Source: Candidatus Gastranaerophilales bacterium (GTDB lineage: Bacteria > Cyanobacteriota > Vampirovibrionia > Gastranaerophilales > Gastranaerophilaceae). From it: a stretch of DNA of 64,000 nt. Shown here in pieces: positions 19,208-27,737 of the stretch (the stretch's first letter is position 1; each line of letters opens with the position of its first letter). Location: positions 62,001 to 126,000 of the forward strand of contig CALUPO010000004.1 in the NCBI GenBank assembly GCA_944322675.1, written 5' to 3'. The notes beneath the pieces are model-generated. The model was not told the origin of the DNA, made no database searches, and worked only from the letters and a program-made list of their open reading frames with translations. A program made the position numbers and the translations under genes.

Positions 19208-20164
19208 ATGCAACAAATAAATTTAAGTAATTCTCACACAAACAAATATTCTTTTAAACAAAAAGAAACTCAAGCCAATCAAAGAAAGGAAAATATAAAA
19301 AATTTAATTATTCCTCCTTTGTTATCTTTGGGGTTTGGTCTTTCCAATGAATTTTTTATTAATGTTTTATCTCAATTTTATAATGAATCTATTTTAAAAA
19401 AAATGGGAAAAATAAACAATTCACTTACAAATTCTCAAATACAAAAATTTGAAAAGGATTTTAACGACGTTTTTACAAAATTGAAACTTAAAGATTATGG
19501 TGTTTCCATTTTTAGATTTAATAACTTAGAAAGTGATGCTAAAAGATTAAAGGAATATATTGCAAAAAATATAAATTCCAAAAACCAATCCATCATTAAT
19601 CGTTGTTATTATACCATTATGTATCAAATGACTAAAGGAAATTCTTGTTATGCTTTTTTTGATAAGACTATTTATACTTCAAAAAATAGCCGCCTTTCTT
19701 TATTTCACGAGATGGGGCATGCTTTAAATGATAATAAATCTTACATTCCTAAATTTTTGCAAAAATATAGGAACTTATACAATTACATCGCATCACCATG
19801 TGCCATTTTTGCAATAGCTCTTTCTTCACCACAAAATGTTAAAAATAATAAACAAAATAACCATAATAATGAAAACAATAATTCAAATATATTATCTAAA
19901 CTAAAAAATTCTTTTGTAAAGTTTTCGCCTCTTATTTTATTTTTATCTTTTATGCCGGAAGTGCTTGAAGAAGGAATTGCAAGTTTAAAAGGACAAAAAT
20001 TTGCAAAAAATGTTCTTGATAAAGACATTTTTAAAAAGGTCAAACGTTCAAATCTTTTAGGTTTTTCAACTTATCTTCTTCGTGCCATTATATTTTCTCT
20101 TTCACTTTGGATTACTTTAAAATTGAAAAATATGTTACAGGATAAATTACTTAATAAAACTTAA
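19208..20164 (+). CDS. Putative membrane zinc metallopeptidase (HExxH)
   Basis: A 318-residue protein of unknown family. SLFHEMGHALN at about residue 168 contains an HExxH zinc-binding motif, and PEVLEEGIASLKG at about 250 could supply the third ligand Glu as in gluzincins. Hydrophobic segments lie near residues 35-55, 195-205, 235-250 and 285-305, so it is probably membrane-associated. The N-terminus has a short QINLSNSHTNKYSF tag of the kind seen in other proteins of this genome. Function as a peptidase is inferred from the motif only. It is the last gene before the prophage-like region. Confidence 0.5.
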   Translation: MQQINLSNSHTNKYSFKQKETQANQRKENIKNLIIPPLLSLGFGLSNEFFINVLSQFYNESILKKMGKINNSLTNSQIQKFEKDFNDVFTKLKLKDYGVSIFRFNNLESDAKRLKEYIAKNINSKNQSIINRCYYTIMYQMTKGNSCYAFFDKTIYTSKNSRLSLFHEMGHALNDNKSYIPKFLQKYRNLYNYIASPCAIFAIALSSPQNVKNNKQNNHNNENNNSNILSKLKNSFVKFSPLILFLSFMPEVLEEGIASLKGQKFAKNVLDKDIFKKVKRSNLLGFSTYLLRAIIFSLSLWITLKLKNMLQDKLLNKT

Positions 20165-20296
20165 CATATTTAATTAAATTAATTTTTCAAAAAATTTATA
20201 TATTTTACATTTTTTTTATTGAAAACAGATTTTTAAAATCCTTACCATAGAAGCACTTTGCACATTATAAGCCTGCTTGTGCTACATCATTTAATT

Positions 20297-20384
20297 TAAG
20301 TATTTATACTTACGTTATTTATCCGTTATCAAAATTATTAAGTATAAAAACGGACTTTAAAAAATGTAGTAAGTATGTATACTT
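20297..20384. promoter_or_regulatory. Paired palindromes AAGTATnTATACTT (possible phage operator)
   Basis: In the 400-bp non-coding gap before the first prophage gene, TAAGTATTTATACTTA (20297-20312) and AAGTATGTATACTT (20371-20384) are near-identical perfect palindromes 74 bp apart. Two like palindromes at the presumed edge of a prophage suggest a repressor operator. The rest of the gap (20165-20563) is AT-rich with no gene seen. Confidence 0.4.
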
Positions 20385-20563
20385 TAAATATAGCTTAAAT
20401 TAAGCTTAAATTTTTCAAAGGTAGATATAAGCCCTTTCGATGGCATGTTCGTTTCTTTGAAATTATGTGAGAGAGAATTATTATTATTTTTTTATTATTT
20501 TTATTTTTTAAAAAAATATATATTCATTTTAATGTTTTATTTATATTTTTAAGGAGATTTGAG

Positions 20564-20980
20564 TTGGGATATATACAATGTTGTGGTGCTTTACGCAAAA
20601 CTCGCACCTATGAAATTGAAGATGATTCTCATAAATTCAAAACTTGTATCTTGGATGTTCTTCAATGTTGCCCTGTGTGTCAAAATTATATCGTTCAACT
20701 TACAAGAGTTGATTATATGAATAATATTTGTTCTATTAGAAAAAGAAACACTAAAGCTGTTAAATTTTTTATTAAATTAAAACCTTTTATTATTCATGAA
20801 TTTGACAATTATAAAGTTCAATCCGGAAGTAAGTTTTTTCTATATTATAATGAATTTGGAACTAAAAAAAGATGCTATAGTTCCTTACGTTCTTTAAAAA
20901 TAGGCAAACTTGACAATTTTGAAAAAATTATTGTTAATTCTAAAATTGATAAAATACCAAATTTTTCTTATGATAAATAG
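20564..20980 (+). CDS. Small Cys-rich protein (zinc-ribbon-like), first prophage-side gene
   Basis: A 138-residue protein I cannot assign. Cys pairs at CC (residues 5-6), CCPVC near residue 45 and single Cys further on suggest a zinc ribbon. The C-terminal half is basic, with KFFIKLKPF and YYNEFGTKKRCYSSLRSL, which would suit nucleic-acid binding. The start is TTG at 20564 with AAGGAGA seven bases upstream, one of the best ribosome sites in the region. Similar short zinc-ribbon proteins are common at phage early ends. Its 3' end overlaps the convergent gene by 13 bp. Confidence 0.5.
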   Translation: MGYIQCCGALRKTRTYEIEDDSHKFKTCILDVLQCCPVCQNYIVQLTRVDYMNNICSIRKRNTKAVKFFIKLKPFIIHEFDNYKVQSGSKFFLYYNEFGTKKRCYSSLRSLKIGKLDNFEKIIVNSKIDKIPNFSYDK

Positions 20981-21453
20981 GTTTTTGCAAAATTTATGAA
21001 AAATGGTATTAAATCTAATAGAAAATATGCTAAGAATAGTAAAAACAATATAACTGCCATAAATTTTTGCACATCACTAAATAAAAATAAGAAAGCATTA
21101 CGTTTTTTTAAGCTTTGTTTTAGGACTTCATGTTCCATCTTGTTTGGAGCTTCTGGAAGTTTATCTTCAATTTTTTCAAGAACTTCTGAGTATTTTATTT
21201 TTATAAGATATGAGTAAGTGTCCTGATTTAAATACCATAGTATTGCAATCCCCATTCCCGCAAAGGATAAAAACATTGTAAATATTATTGCTATATCAGG
21301 AAAAAATTGTTTAAATAGAACTAAAATTACACATAAACCTGTAATCACAAGAAAATAATGACGGTTTGTTTGAAATGAACGGTCTATAAATTTATCTTTT
21401 GATTCTGTATATATTCGATATTCTTCAAGAATTATTTTTGCTTCATTATCCAT
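20968..21453 (-). CDS. Small membrane protein, RipA-like
   Basis: A 161-residue protein with two central transmembrane segments (YFLVITGLCVILVLF and IAIIFTMFLSFAGMGIAILWYL) and a third near the C-terminus (FMAVILFLLFLAYFLLDLI). Between them lies YSYLIKIKYSEVLEKIEDKLP, resembling the 'sYr.ln..Ky..i..lE..lp' pattern of RipA-family octameric membrane proteins. That assignment is by eye. It is on the opposite strand to the phage genes, so it could be a lysogeny-expressed (moron) gene or a host gene beside the prophage edge. Confidence 0.45.
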   Translation of the reverse strand: MDNEAKIILEEYRIYTESKDKFIDRSFQTNRHYFLVITGLCVILVLFKQFFPDIAIIFTMFLSFAGMGIAILWYLNQDTYSYLIKIKYSEVLEKIEDKLPEAPNKMEHEVLKQSLKKRNAFLFLFSDVQKFMAVILFLLFLAYFLLDLIPFFINFAKTYLS

Positions 21454-21641
21454 TTAACTTACACTCCTATTATATAATTTGTCCATTTATTTATATATAA
21501 TTATATTTTTCTTTTATTGTCAAGTTTTTATTTAATTTATATATAAATTTTGATGGAAAATATATATCTCTTTTAGGGTGATTTTTGGGATATAATACCG
21601 CAAATTTAATTCTACTATTTATAGTTAAGGATTATATTATT

Positions 21642-21845
21642 ATGAAACTTTCAAAAAGGGAAATTGAAATTTTATCATATTTACCCTATGGTCTTACCGA
21701 TAAAGAAATTGCATCAAAATTGGGTATTTCAAATCGTACAGTCCAGACTCATGTTAACCGTATTTTTATAAAACTAGGCGTTCGCAATCGTGTGAGTGCT
21801 GCTTGTTTTTTTGTGAGTAATTTTAATGATAAAAATAATAAATAA
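21642..21845 (+). CDS. LuxR-type helix-turn-helix protein
   Basis: A 67-residue protein that consists only of a LuxR C-terminal DNA-binding domain: LSKREIEILSYLPYG...DKEIASKLGISNRTVQTHV with the GISNRTVQTHVNRIF recognition helix region. There is no sensor or receiver domain, so it would bind DNA without phosphorylation control. The ATG at 21642 is preferred because it begins the domain exactly; an upstream TTG at 21585 would add 19 residues without support. It sits just upstream of the small terminase and is a candidate regulator of the phage late genes. Confidence 0.8.
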   Translation: MKLSKREIEILSYLPYGLTDKEIASKLGISNRTVQTHVNRIFIKLGVRNRVSAACFFVSNFNDKNNK

Positions 21846-21891
21846 CTATTTTTTACTATAATTTTTTATTGTATTTGTTTTGAGGTTTTTT

Positions 21892-22422
21892 ATGAAAAAA
21901 AAAGTTTCAAATGTTCAAAAAAAGTTTATTAAGGCATATGTAAATTCTTTAAACCCTGTGCAATCAGCTATCGAAGCAGGATATTCACCAAAAAATGCTG
22001 CTTCTTGTGCACAAATGCTCCTTGATAATCAATATATTATTGATGAAATTAATTGCGTTTTATATTCACAAACTAAAACTTTAAATATTTCAAAAGCTTA
22101 TATTGTTAAAAAACTTGTGGATATTATTGAAAATTCTCTTGATTGTTATGATGTTGAACTTGTAAATGAAAATAAATCATTTATACAACATAATGATAAT
22201 GCTTTTGATGATGGCAATTCGAACAAATCTTTACATAATAAATCCAAATATTTGAAAAAGCAAAAAGATGTTGCCGTTGCTTTAAAAGCACTTGAAAATT
22301 TATGCAAACAACTTGATTTATCTTCAAACAATTCAAAATTTGAGGAAAAAGATGATATTGATTGTGATTGTTCTTTACCTCAAATTAATATTATAAATAA
22401 TCTTGACGAAAATAAATTATAA
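21892..22422 (+). CDS. Phage terminase small subunit
   Basis: A 176-residue protein with the Terminase_2 pattern: KKFIKAYVNSLNPVQSAIEAGYS..NAASCAQMLL, in which the helix-turn-helix binds phage DNA at the packaging start, followed by IVKKLVDIIENSL and a central ALKALENLCKQLDL block. The C-terminus is acidic. It recognises concatemeric DNA and hands it to the large terminase, whose gene lies unusually far away at 52058. The start ATG at 21892 has GAGG six bases upstream. Confidence 0.8.
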   Translation: MKKKVSNVQKKFIKAYVNSLNPVQSAIEAGYSPKNAASCAQMLLDNQYIIDEINCVLYSQTKTLNISKAYIVKKLVDIIENSLDCYDVELVNENKSFIQHNDNAFDDGNSNKSLHNKSKYLKKQKDVAVALKALENLCKQLDLSSNNSKFEEKDDIDCDCSLPQINIINNLDENKL

Positions 22423-22501
22423 TGTTTTTATTCATTTCTCCTATATTTTTTATTCTATTTTTATGACTTTTCTTTTTTTATCGTTTGGACTTTTAATTAT
22501 T

Positions 22502-22536
22502 TGCCGCAATATTATAAATTGCGGCAGCTTTTTTTA
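22502..22536 (+). terminator. Rho-independent terminator after small terminase
   Basis: TTGCCGCAAT and ATTGCGGCA-type arms pair as a GC-rich stem around TATTATAA, followed by GCTTTTTTT. It lies 80 bp after the small terminase stop and before the next phage gene. Confidence 0.7.
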
Positions 22537-22571
22537 GTTATTTTGTTTATTTGAAAAAATGAGGTATTTTT

Positions 22572-23201
22572 ATGAATTATTTAGAACTTGTTAATAAAAT
22601 TTTAATTGAGATGAATTATCGTAGTGTTATTAATTTTGATGAACTTGTAAAACAAGATCATTTAAAAATTAAGCAGATTTTATCACGTGTTAATACTGAA
22701 ATTTGCACATCTTATGATTGGGATTTTCTTTTAAGACACACAACTTTGGATATTAATGCAGGGGTTTCTAAGATTGTCAATCCAATTTTTGGCAGGATTG
22801 ATTCCTTCGCTATTGATGGTGTGTTTTTTAGATATCAGCCTAATTATAAAAAACTTTTATATAATGAATCAAATTCAAATGTGTTTTCTATTTTTGATAA
22901 TTATATTTTAATTCCCAAATTTGATGAAGATAAAGTGGCCAATGTAACTTATTATACAAACAATTCCGTTATTGATTCAAATGGGGATGAACAAAGTGTT
23001 TTTGAAAATGAAACCGATGTTAGTCTTCTACCTTTGCCTTATGCTGAAATGGTTCTTGTTTATGGAACTTGTATGAAATTTAAAAGTAATCCTAACCATG
23101 TTAAGTTCAAATACTGGTTTTCTATGTTTAATGATGCTTTAGCAAATTTAAGATCCAAATCTGTTAAAACTTCATATGATTACCCTTTTATTACTATTTA
23201 A
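22572..23201 (+). CDS. Phage head-tail adaptor-like protein
   Basis: A 209-residue protein I assign tentatively. It has an N-terminal helical domain (YLELVNKILIEMNYR...IKQILSRVNTEICTSYDWDFL), a middle beta-rich part and a C-terminal helix pair (LPLPYAEMVLVYGTCMKFK...WFSMFNDALANLRSK). That layout is like podovirus adaptor/gatekeeper proteins (gp4 or gp11 type), which form the ring between portal and tail. The ribosome site GAGG lies nine bases before ATG 22572. The neighbours (small terminase, portal further on) support a structural role. Confidence 0.5.
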   Translation: MNYLELVNKILIEMNYRSVINFDELVKQDHLKIKQILSRVNTEICTSYDWDFLLRHTTLDINAGVSKIVNPIFGRIDSFAIDGVFFRYQPNYKKLLYNESNSNVFSIFDNYILIPKFDEDKVANVTYYTNNSVIDSNGDEQSVFENETDVSLLPLPYAEMVLVYGTCMKFKSNPNHVKFKYWFSMFNDALANLRSKSVKTSYDYPFITI

Positions 23202-23258
23202 TTTTTTAAATGTATCATTTTTTAGTTTATATTAGTTTATTAAAATGGAGTATTTTTT

Positions 23259-23615
23259 ATGAATAATAAAGGTAACGTCGATGATATTATACGTTGCACT
23301 TCTTCATCTTTTGATGAAATGATGATGCAAAAATTTGCCGCTGAAGCTCAAAATGAACTTCAAGAACAAAAAAATAAAAAAAAGGATTGTGTTATTGAAA
23401 ATTTTATGGAACTTTCTAAAGATTTAATTTTTTCTGTAAAAAGTGTTTATAAGCTATTTAATCGTATAACTAAAACCGAATCTTTAATAAATGGACTTCA
23501 ATTTGAAAGTTATATTGCAAATAATCAATCATTAAAACAAAAGTTAATTGAGAAAAAAATTGATTGTTATGCTTCTGAAAATTATTTCATCAAATTTTAT
23601 AAAGCTAGTCTTTAA
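23259..23615 (+). CDS. Hypothetical phage protein
   Basis: A 118-residue, highly charged, mostly helical protein with no recognised family. It begins with an acidic segment, has a Lys/Gln-rich coiled-coil-like stretch (EAQNELQEQKNKKKD) and no membrane segment. It follows the adaptor-like gene by 57 bp, has TGGAGTATTTTTT before its ATG, and is followed by a terminator, so it closes this small transcription unit. Confidence 0.5.
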   Translation: MNNKGNVDDIIRCTSSSFDEMMMQKFAAEAQNELQEQKNKKKDCVIENFMELSKDLIFSVKSVYKLFNRITKTESLINGLQFESYIANNQSLKQKLIEKKIDCYASENYFIKFYKASL

Positions 23616-23681
23616 ATTTATTTTTTTATTCTATTAAGTTTATTTTTTCTTTCATAAAACTTTATATACCCACATACTTGT

Positions 23682-23708
23682 GCCTGTCTTAACAGACAGG
23701 CTTTTTTT
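23682..23708 (+). terminator. Rho-independent terminator
   Basis: GCCTGTC and GACAGGC form a 7-bp stem around TTAACA, followed by TTTTTTT. It isolates the first structural genes from the toxin array downstream. Confidence 0.75.
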
Positions 23709-24172
23709 GTTTAAAGTATTTTTTTCGACTTTTTGCGTTGTTGTTTAAGTGATGGGTTGCATCTATTGCTATTGCCATATAAACAATTGAACAATTCCTT
23801 GGGGTTGTACACCCGGTTTCGCCACGGCGGTATTTTATTAATGCAGGGGGGGGCGAAGCCGCCCCCCTCTACAACCCTATGCAAAAAAATTTTTAATTAA
23901 TTGGATTTAAAAGGAAATACAATAAAAGTCACCTGTCATCCTGAAAAAACTAAAAATCAAGCCGTGCAACGACGTAGATTTTGTTTTGTTCAGGATCTTG
24001 TCAATGTGTGATGAACACATCCAACGTTTTTAAGATGCTGAAACAAGTTCAGCATGACAACTAGGCGTGGAATGAAAAGGAATAAAGCAAAAACACACAC
24101 CCAGTTTCGCCGCAAGTAATGTGCTTAAAACCCGGCCACTCAATTTTGTTAGAAAAAATTAAAGGAGATTTT
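23709..24172. repeat. Non-coding gap with GC-rich palindromic repeats
   Basis: Contains a near-perfect hairpin GGGGGGGCGAAGCCGCCCCCC (arms around CGAAGC, about 23848-23870). Further right is a TGTCATCCTGA...GATGCTGAAACAAGTTCAGCATGAC type repeat at about 23934-24061, a dispersed repeat class known from many genomes. No gene is seen. A good ribosome site, AAAGGAGATTTT, ends the region. Confidence 0.55.
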
Positions 24173-26086
24173 ATGAATCAAATATCAGATATAAATGGCG
24201 ATAAGATTTTAATTAAAGGTTATGTAAGAGCCGACGGCACGGAAGTGTCTTCACATTGGCGTCGTTTGCCGGGCAAAGCTTTATTAACTATATTTAATAG
24301 AGATAAAAGTCAAGATTCAAACGATTTTGCCGGTAATGCAAATTCTAACCCGTATTTTCAAATGGATGATAAAGGCTTTTTAGAAAAGCTAAGAGAAACT
24401 ATTGAAAATATGCCCGAAAGTGAAGCTCGTAATAATCTTTTAAACACTATTAATAAACTTGAAGGTTTTGGAATAATGCAAGATGGTCAAATCAATAATG
24501 GTGCAGCAAGGTTAGAAGAACTTAAACAAAAAGTTACTGAAATAATCAATTATTTACCTGAAGGTAAAATAAAAAATGCACTATCTGTTACCAATGCTGT
24601 TGCACAAGATCTTTTAAATTGGGATGGTATATGGAAACAATTGCCAGAAAATCCGGATGAAAAGGCAAAGGAAACTTTAAAAAGAGAAATGGAATTTGTT
24701 GTAAAAAATGTTGGTCAGATGATTAATAAAGATTTTCTTGAGGTTGATTGGGGTCATCTGGTTCAGACACTTGGTATTGGAGAAGCATTAAATACTGTGA
24801 ATCCGATTTTAAATCAAGTTGCAACAATTGCTGCTGATGTAACACCAAAAGTAATAAATATAGTCAAGGCTGCAAAAGGTAAGGATAAGGATTTGCTTAA
24901 AATAATGAAAAATGCACTCGGGCTTTTGCCAGCTGTTGGTTCGGTGTTTGGACAAATAGGCTCAAAAGTTGGTGAGAAAATATTGGAAAATCCAAAACTT
25001 GCTGAGCTTTATAGTGATTTAAAAGGTATTGACACTGTTTCCAAGCGTTTTGACGCATATATTAAAAACGATATGCCCGAAGGTTCTATTAAAGAACTTA
25101 ATCGCCTTGTTGACTTAAGTGATGGGCTTCAAAACAAAGCCTATCAACTTGAAGGTTCGGTTGAGGATTCAAATGAGTTAAAAAGTTTTCGTCAAAAACT
25201 GTTCCAATTGACTCAAATGACAGGAGCGGCTGCACCTTTGACATTAAACGGCGGGGTGGATAATTATGAACAAATGCTACTAGATTTAGTAAAATTAGAT
25301 AACTTGCCATCACCTGAAGTTAAGTATAATGAGCTAAGAGATATTAACAATTATGATGAACTTATGCAGCAACAAGACCTGATACTTCTTAAAAATCTAT
25401 ACCCCGATATCATGAGTCAGGTTGATGTTAGTCAATTGCCAACGACTATTAATAATTACAATCCATTGGATTTTGTGAATGATTTTAAGGATGAAGCAAT
25501 AAAAAATGCTATCAAAAACTTTAATTATAATTTGCATAAATTTAATTATGATAAAAATAAGAATCGTCCTGAAGCACGACTTTTGATGGATTTATCCATC
25601 GATAAATTCAAAACAGCAAAAGACAATAGTCAATTTATTGTTCTTCAACCCGAAAACAATGCAAAAATTATGCAGCAATACAATTTGAATACACCGGGGC
25701 TTGCGATAGATCCAAAATGGCATGGGATTGCATTTGCAAATGATAGTGATATGAGTAGAAAATTATCAACATCGCCACAATTGCAAAAACAAGTTAGGTC
25801 TAGTTTTAATTCTAATCGAAATGTATTTAAAACCGATAAAATAGGAATAGAATTGAATCAGGACAAGAACTTGCATTTTTCAATCGGGCATGGAACAATA
25901 TTGAACCCCTATATAGATAATCAGGGTTATTTTAATGGCGTTCTTTATGATATCTATGATTTTAATTGGACTTGGAATTTGAAGAACTTAGACTTATTTA
26001 GAGTAAATAATAGTGCTTATTTTCTTCAATTAGTAAATGGTTTAGATAAATATTATATCTTTGTACCTATCAGATTTAAATTATAA
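24173..26086 (+). CDS. Full-length polymorphic toxin with colicin M-like C-terminus (array 1, cassette 0)
   Basis: A 637-residue protein. Residues 1-40 hold a YVRADGTEVSSHWRR motif, also present as RSDGTxVKGHYRS in array-2 tails. Residues about 55-335 are helical and of unknown function, probably delivery or packaging. From Ser338 (SFRQKLFQ) the sequence recurs in every downstream orphan cassette. About residues 440-637 form the toxin: RLLMDLSIDKFKTAKDN, an N-Q-D-K-N-LHFSIGHGT block, then D593-I-Y595-D596-F-N. Colicin M has its catalytic Asp226-x-Tyr228-Asp229-F-N in the same setting (G...NGV..D.YDFN). The last 40 residues differ from all other cassettes. The ATG at 24173 is chosen for its AAAGGAG site. 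Lipid II hydrolysis is inferred; colicin M His235 has no clear equivalent. Confidence 0.6.
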   Translation: MNQISDINGDKILIKGYVRADGTEVSSHWRRLPGKALLTIFNRDKSQDSNDFAGNANSNPYFQMDDKGFLEKLRETIENMPESEARNNLLNTINKLEGFGIMQDGQINNGAARLEELKQKVTEIINYLPEGKIKNALSVTNAVAQDLLNWDGIWKQLPENPDEKAKETLKREMEFVVKNVGQMINKDFLEVDWGHLVQTLGIGEALNTVNPILNQVATIAADVTPKVINIVKAAKGKDKDLLKIMKNALGLLPAVGSVFGQIGSKVGEKILENPKLAELYSDLKGIDTVSKRFDAYIKNDMPEGSIKELNRLVDLSDGLQNKAYQLEGSVEDSNELKSFRQKLFQLTQMTGAAAPLTLNGGVDNYEQMLLDLVKLDNLPSPEVKYNELRDINNYDELMQQQDLILLKNLYPDIMSQVDVSQLPTTINNYNPLDFVNDFKDEAIKNAIKNFNYNLHKFNYDKNKNRPEARLLMDLSIDKFKTAKDNSQFIVLQPENNAKIMQQYNLNTPGLAIDPKWHGIAFANDSDMSRKLSTSPQLQKQVRSSFNSNRNVFKTDKIGIELNQDKNLHFSIGHGTILNPYIDNQGYFNGVLYDIYDFNWTWNLKNLDLFRVNNSAYFLQLVNGLDKYYIFVPIRFKL

Positions 26087-26093
26087 TTATGAG

Positions 26094-26128
26094 TAACAAG
26101 ATGAAGTTTAATAACTTCATCTTGTTTT
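26094..26128 (+). terminator. Hairpin between toxin 0 and its immunity gene
   Basis: AACAAGATGAAGTT and AACTTCATCTTGTT form a perfect 14-bp stem with a TAAT loop, followed by a T-rich run. It lies immediately after the toxin stop and before the immunity start, so the two genes are probably transcribed separately. Confidence 0.65.
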
Positions 26129-26157
26129 ATATTAATTATTATGATATTATTAACAAA

Positions 26158-26790
26158 ATGAAAAGAATTAGTAAAAATGTTCTGGACATAATTTTAGTAA
26201 TTTTTATTAATATATTTATTGCTGATTTAAATTTTGCACTTTTATTATTTTTATTTTTGATGTTTATATATGATATATTTTTAACTTCAAATTTTGGTAT
26301 AAATGTTAATGAAACTACAAAATATTATTTTCCTTTATATATGTTGGGATACGTTGGATTTATAATCAAATATTTTAGTTTACCTCTATTATATAATTTT
26401 ATTGAAAAAAAAAGTACTAACTATATAATAAAGAAGCTGATTTATAAGTTAAAATATACTTTTTTTTCAAAATTATTTATATTGTTTATATCTATATGTC
26501 CATATATAATATTCAATTATTATAGTAGAAATTCGTTAAAAAAAGAAATGTGGTCTAACTTTTTCTTTTTCTGCATAGTTTTTGGTCTCTTCGGCAGTTA
26601 TTTATTTCTGTTTCTTTGGTGGGAGGTTGAGAAATGGTGGAAGAATGATTGTGACAAATGGTATGGTTCTAAAAGAATTAAAAATACAAAAATATATATA
26701 AAAATAAATAAAATTTTTAATAAAATTATATCTTCAATTTGCAAATTTCTAGAAAAAATTAAAAAAGTGCTAGATAAAAAGGTATTTTGA
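26158..26790 (+). CDS. Membrane immunity-like protein of cassette 0
   Basis: About 210 residues with four hydrophobic segments. The N-terminal KRISKNVLDIILVIFINIFIAD aligns with the starts of the other array-1 immunity proteins (pattern ...NxFxAD), the middle is unique, and the C-terminal LFGSYLFLFLWWEVEKWW...WYGSKRI...KKVF block is shared almost unchanged by five array-1 genes. Multi-pass membrane immunity proteins are known for M-type pyocins, which fits a toxin acting on lipid II. The ATG at 26158 is chosen by alignment; an open frame from 26089 runs through the terminator hairpin. The stop TGA overlaps the TTG of the next cassette. Confidence 0.6.
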   Translation: MKRISKNVLDIILVIFINIFIADLNFALLLFLFLMFIYDIFLTSNFGINVNETTKYYFPLYMLGYVGFIIKYFSLPLLYNFIEKKSTNYIIKKLIYKLKYTFFSKLFILFISICPYIIFNYYSRNSLKKEMWSNFFFFCIVFGLFGSYLFLFLWWEVEKWWKNDCDKWYGSKRIKNTKIYIKINKIFNKIISSICKFLEKIKKVLDKKVF

Positions 26791-27737
26791 GTTTTCGTCA
26801 AAAACTGTTCCAACCGACTCAAATGACAACAGCGGCTGCACCTTTGACATTAAACGGCGGAGTGGATAATTATGAACAAATGCTATTAGATTTAGTAAAA
26901 TTAGATAACTTGCCACCACCTGAAGTTAAGTATAATGAGCTAAGAGATATTAACAATTATGATGAACTTATGCAGCAACAAGACATGATACTTCTTAAAA
27001 ATCTATACCCTGATATCATGAGTCAAGTTGATGTTAGTCAATTGCCAACGACTATTAATAATTACAATCCATTGGATGTTGTAAATGATTTTAAGGATGA
27101 TATTAATAAAAACATAAACAATTACCTAAAAGATTATAAAAATACAAATTTAAACGAAAAATTGCAAGGTATTGTTTACGAAAATATTCTTCATCCTTTC
27201 TTGCCAATGGCAGCTAATAGTACAAGAAATGGTATGCATAATTTGAATGAAGCTAAAATAGATACTAATGCTAAAATTTATGAAAATTTAAATGATGTTG
27301 AAGATAAAAAAGTAGTTGATTTTTTGCAAAATACTGTTAAAGTTCCTAAAAATGTTAAAGGAATAAATTACAATGCAAAATCATATGTTTCCCAAAACCT
27401 TGGAAATTCACCTGAAATTAGCAAATTTATAATTGACAACTTTGAAGCATTGGAAAATAATAAAATAACTCAGGCTCCTGTTGAGTGGCGGTATAATTCA
27501 TCTGACAAAAGCAATAGTTTAGACAGATTTTTTGCATTTCAACATGCTACAATAATGAATCCAAAAATCGATTCTAATGGTGTATTTACTGCTAAAATCA
27601 TTGATTACACTGATTTTGAATATCGAAATGGAAAATCTGTAACTAATATTCCAAATAATTGGGGTTATAATATGCAACAAAAAGGAAATTATAAAAATTA
27701 TTTTAATGTAATTGAAATTGAAAGGAAATTAAGATGA
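26787..27737 (+). CDS. Orphan toxin cassette 1, type B
   Basis: A 316-residue frame starting at TTG inside TTTTGAG, overlapping the preceding stop by 4 bp, with AAAAAGG five bases upstream. It begins exactly at the SFRQKLFQ junction, so it lacks the N-terminal 337 residues of the full-length protein. After the shared linker (GGVDNY, ELMQQQD, NPLDVVNDFKD) it carries a different toxin domain, type B, ending in FQHATIMNPKIDSNG and DYTDF where type A has D-x-Y-D-F. It is nearly identical to the type B cassette at 32216. It may be a silent donor for gene conversion or a separately translated toxin. Confidence 0.6.
   Translation: MSFRQKLFQPTQMTTAAAPLTLNGGVDNYEQMLLDLVKLDNLPPPEVKYNELRDINNYDELMQQQDMILLKNLYPDIMSQVDVSQLPTTINNYNPLDVVNDFKDDINKNINNYLKDYKNTNLNEKLQGIVYENILHPFLPMAANSTRNGMHNLNEAKIDTNAKIYENLNDVEDKKVVDFLQNTVKVPKNVKGINYNAKSYVSQNLGNSPEISKFIIDNFEALENNKITQAPVEWRYNSSDKSNSLDRFFAFQHATIMNPKIDSNGVFTAKIIDYTDFEYRNGKSVTNIPNNWGYNMQQKGNYKNYFNVIEIERKLR

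Noticed and set aside
24173-26086. CdiA, Rhs or MafB identity of the full-length toxin
   Set aside because: No haemagglutinin repeats, VENN motif, YD repeats or signal peptide are present; only the modular logic is similar.
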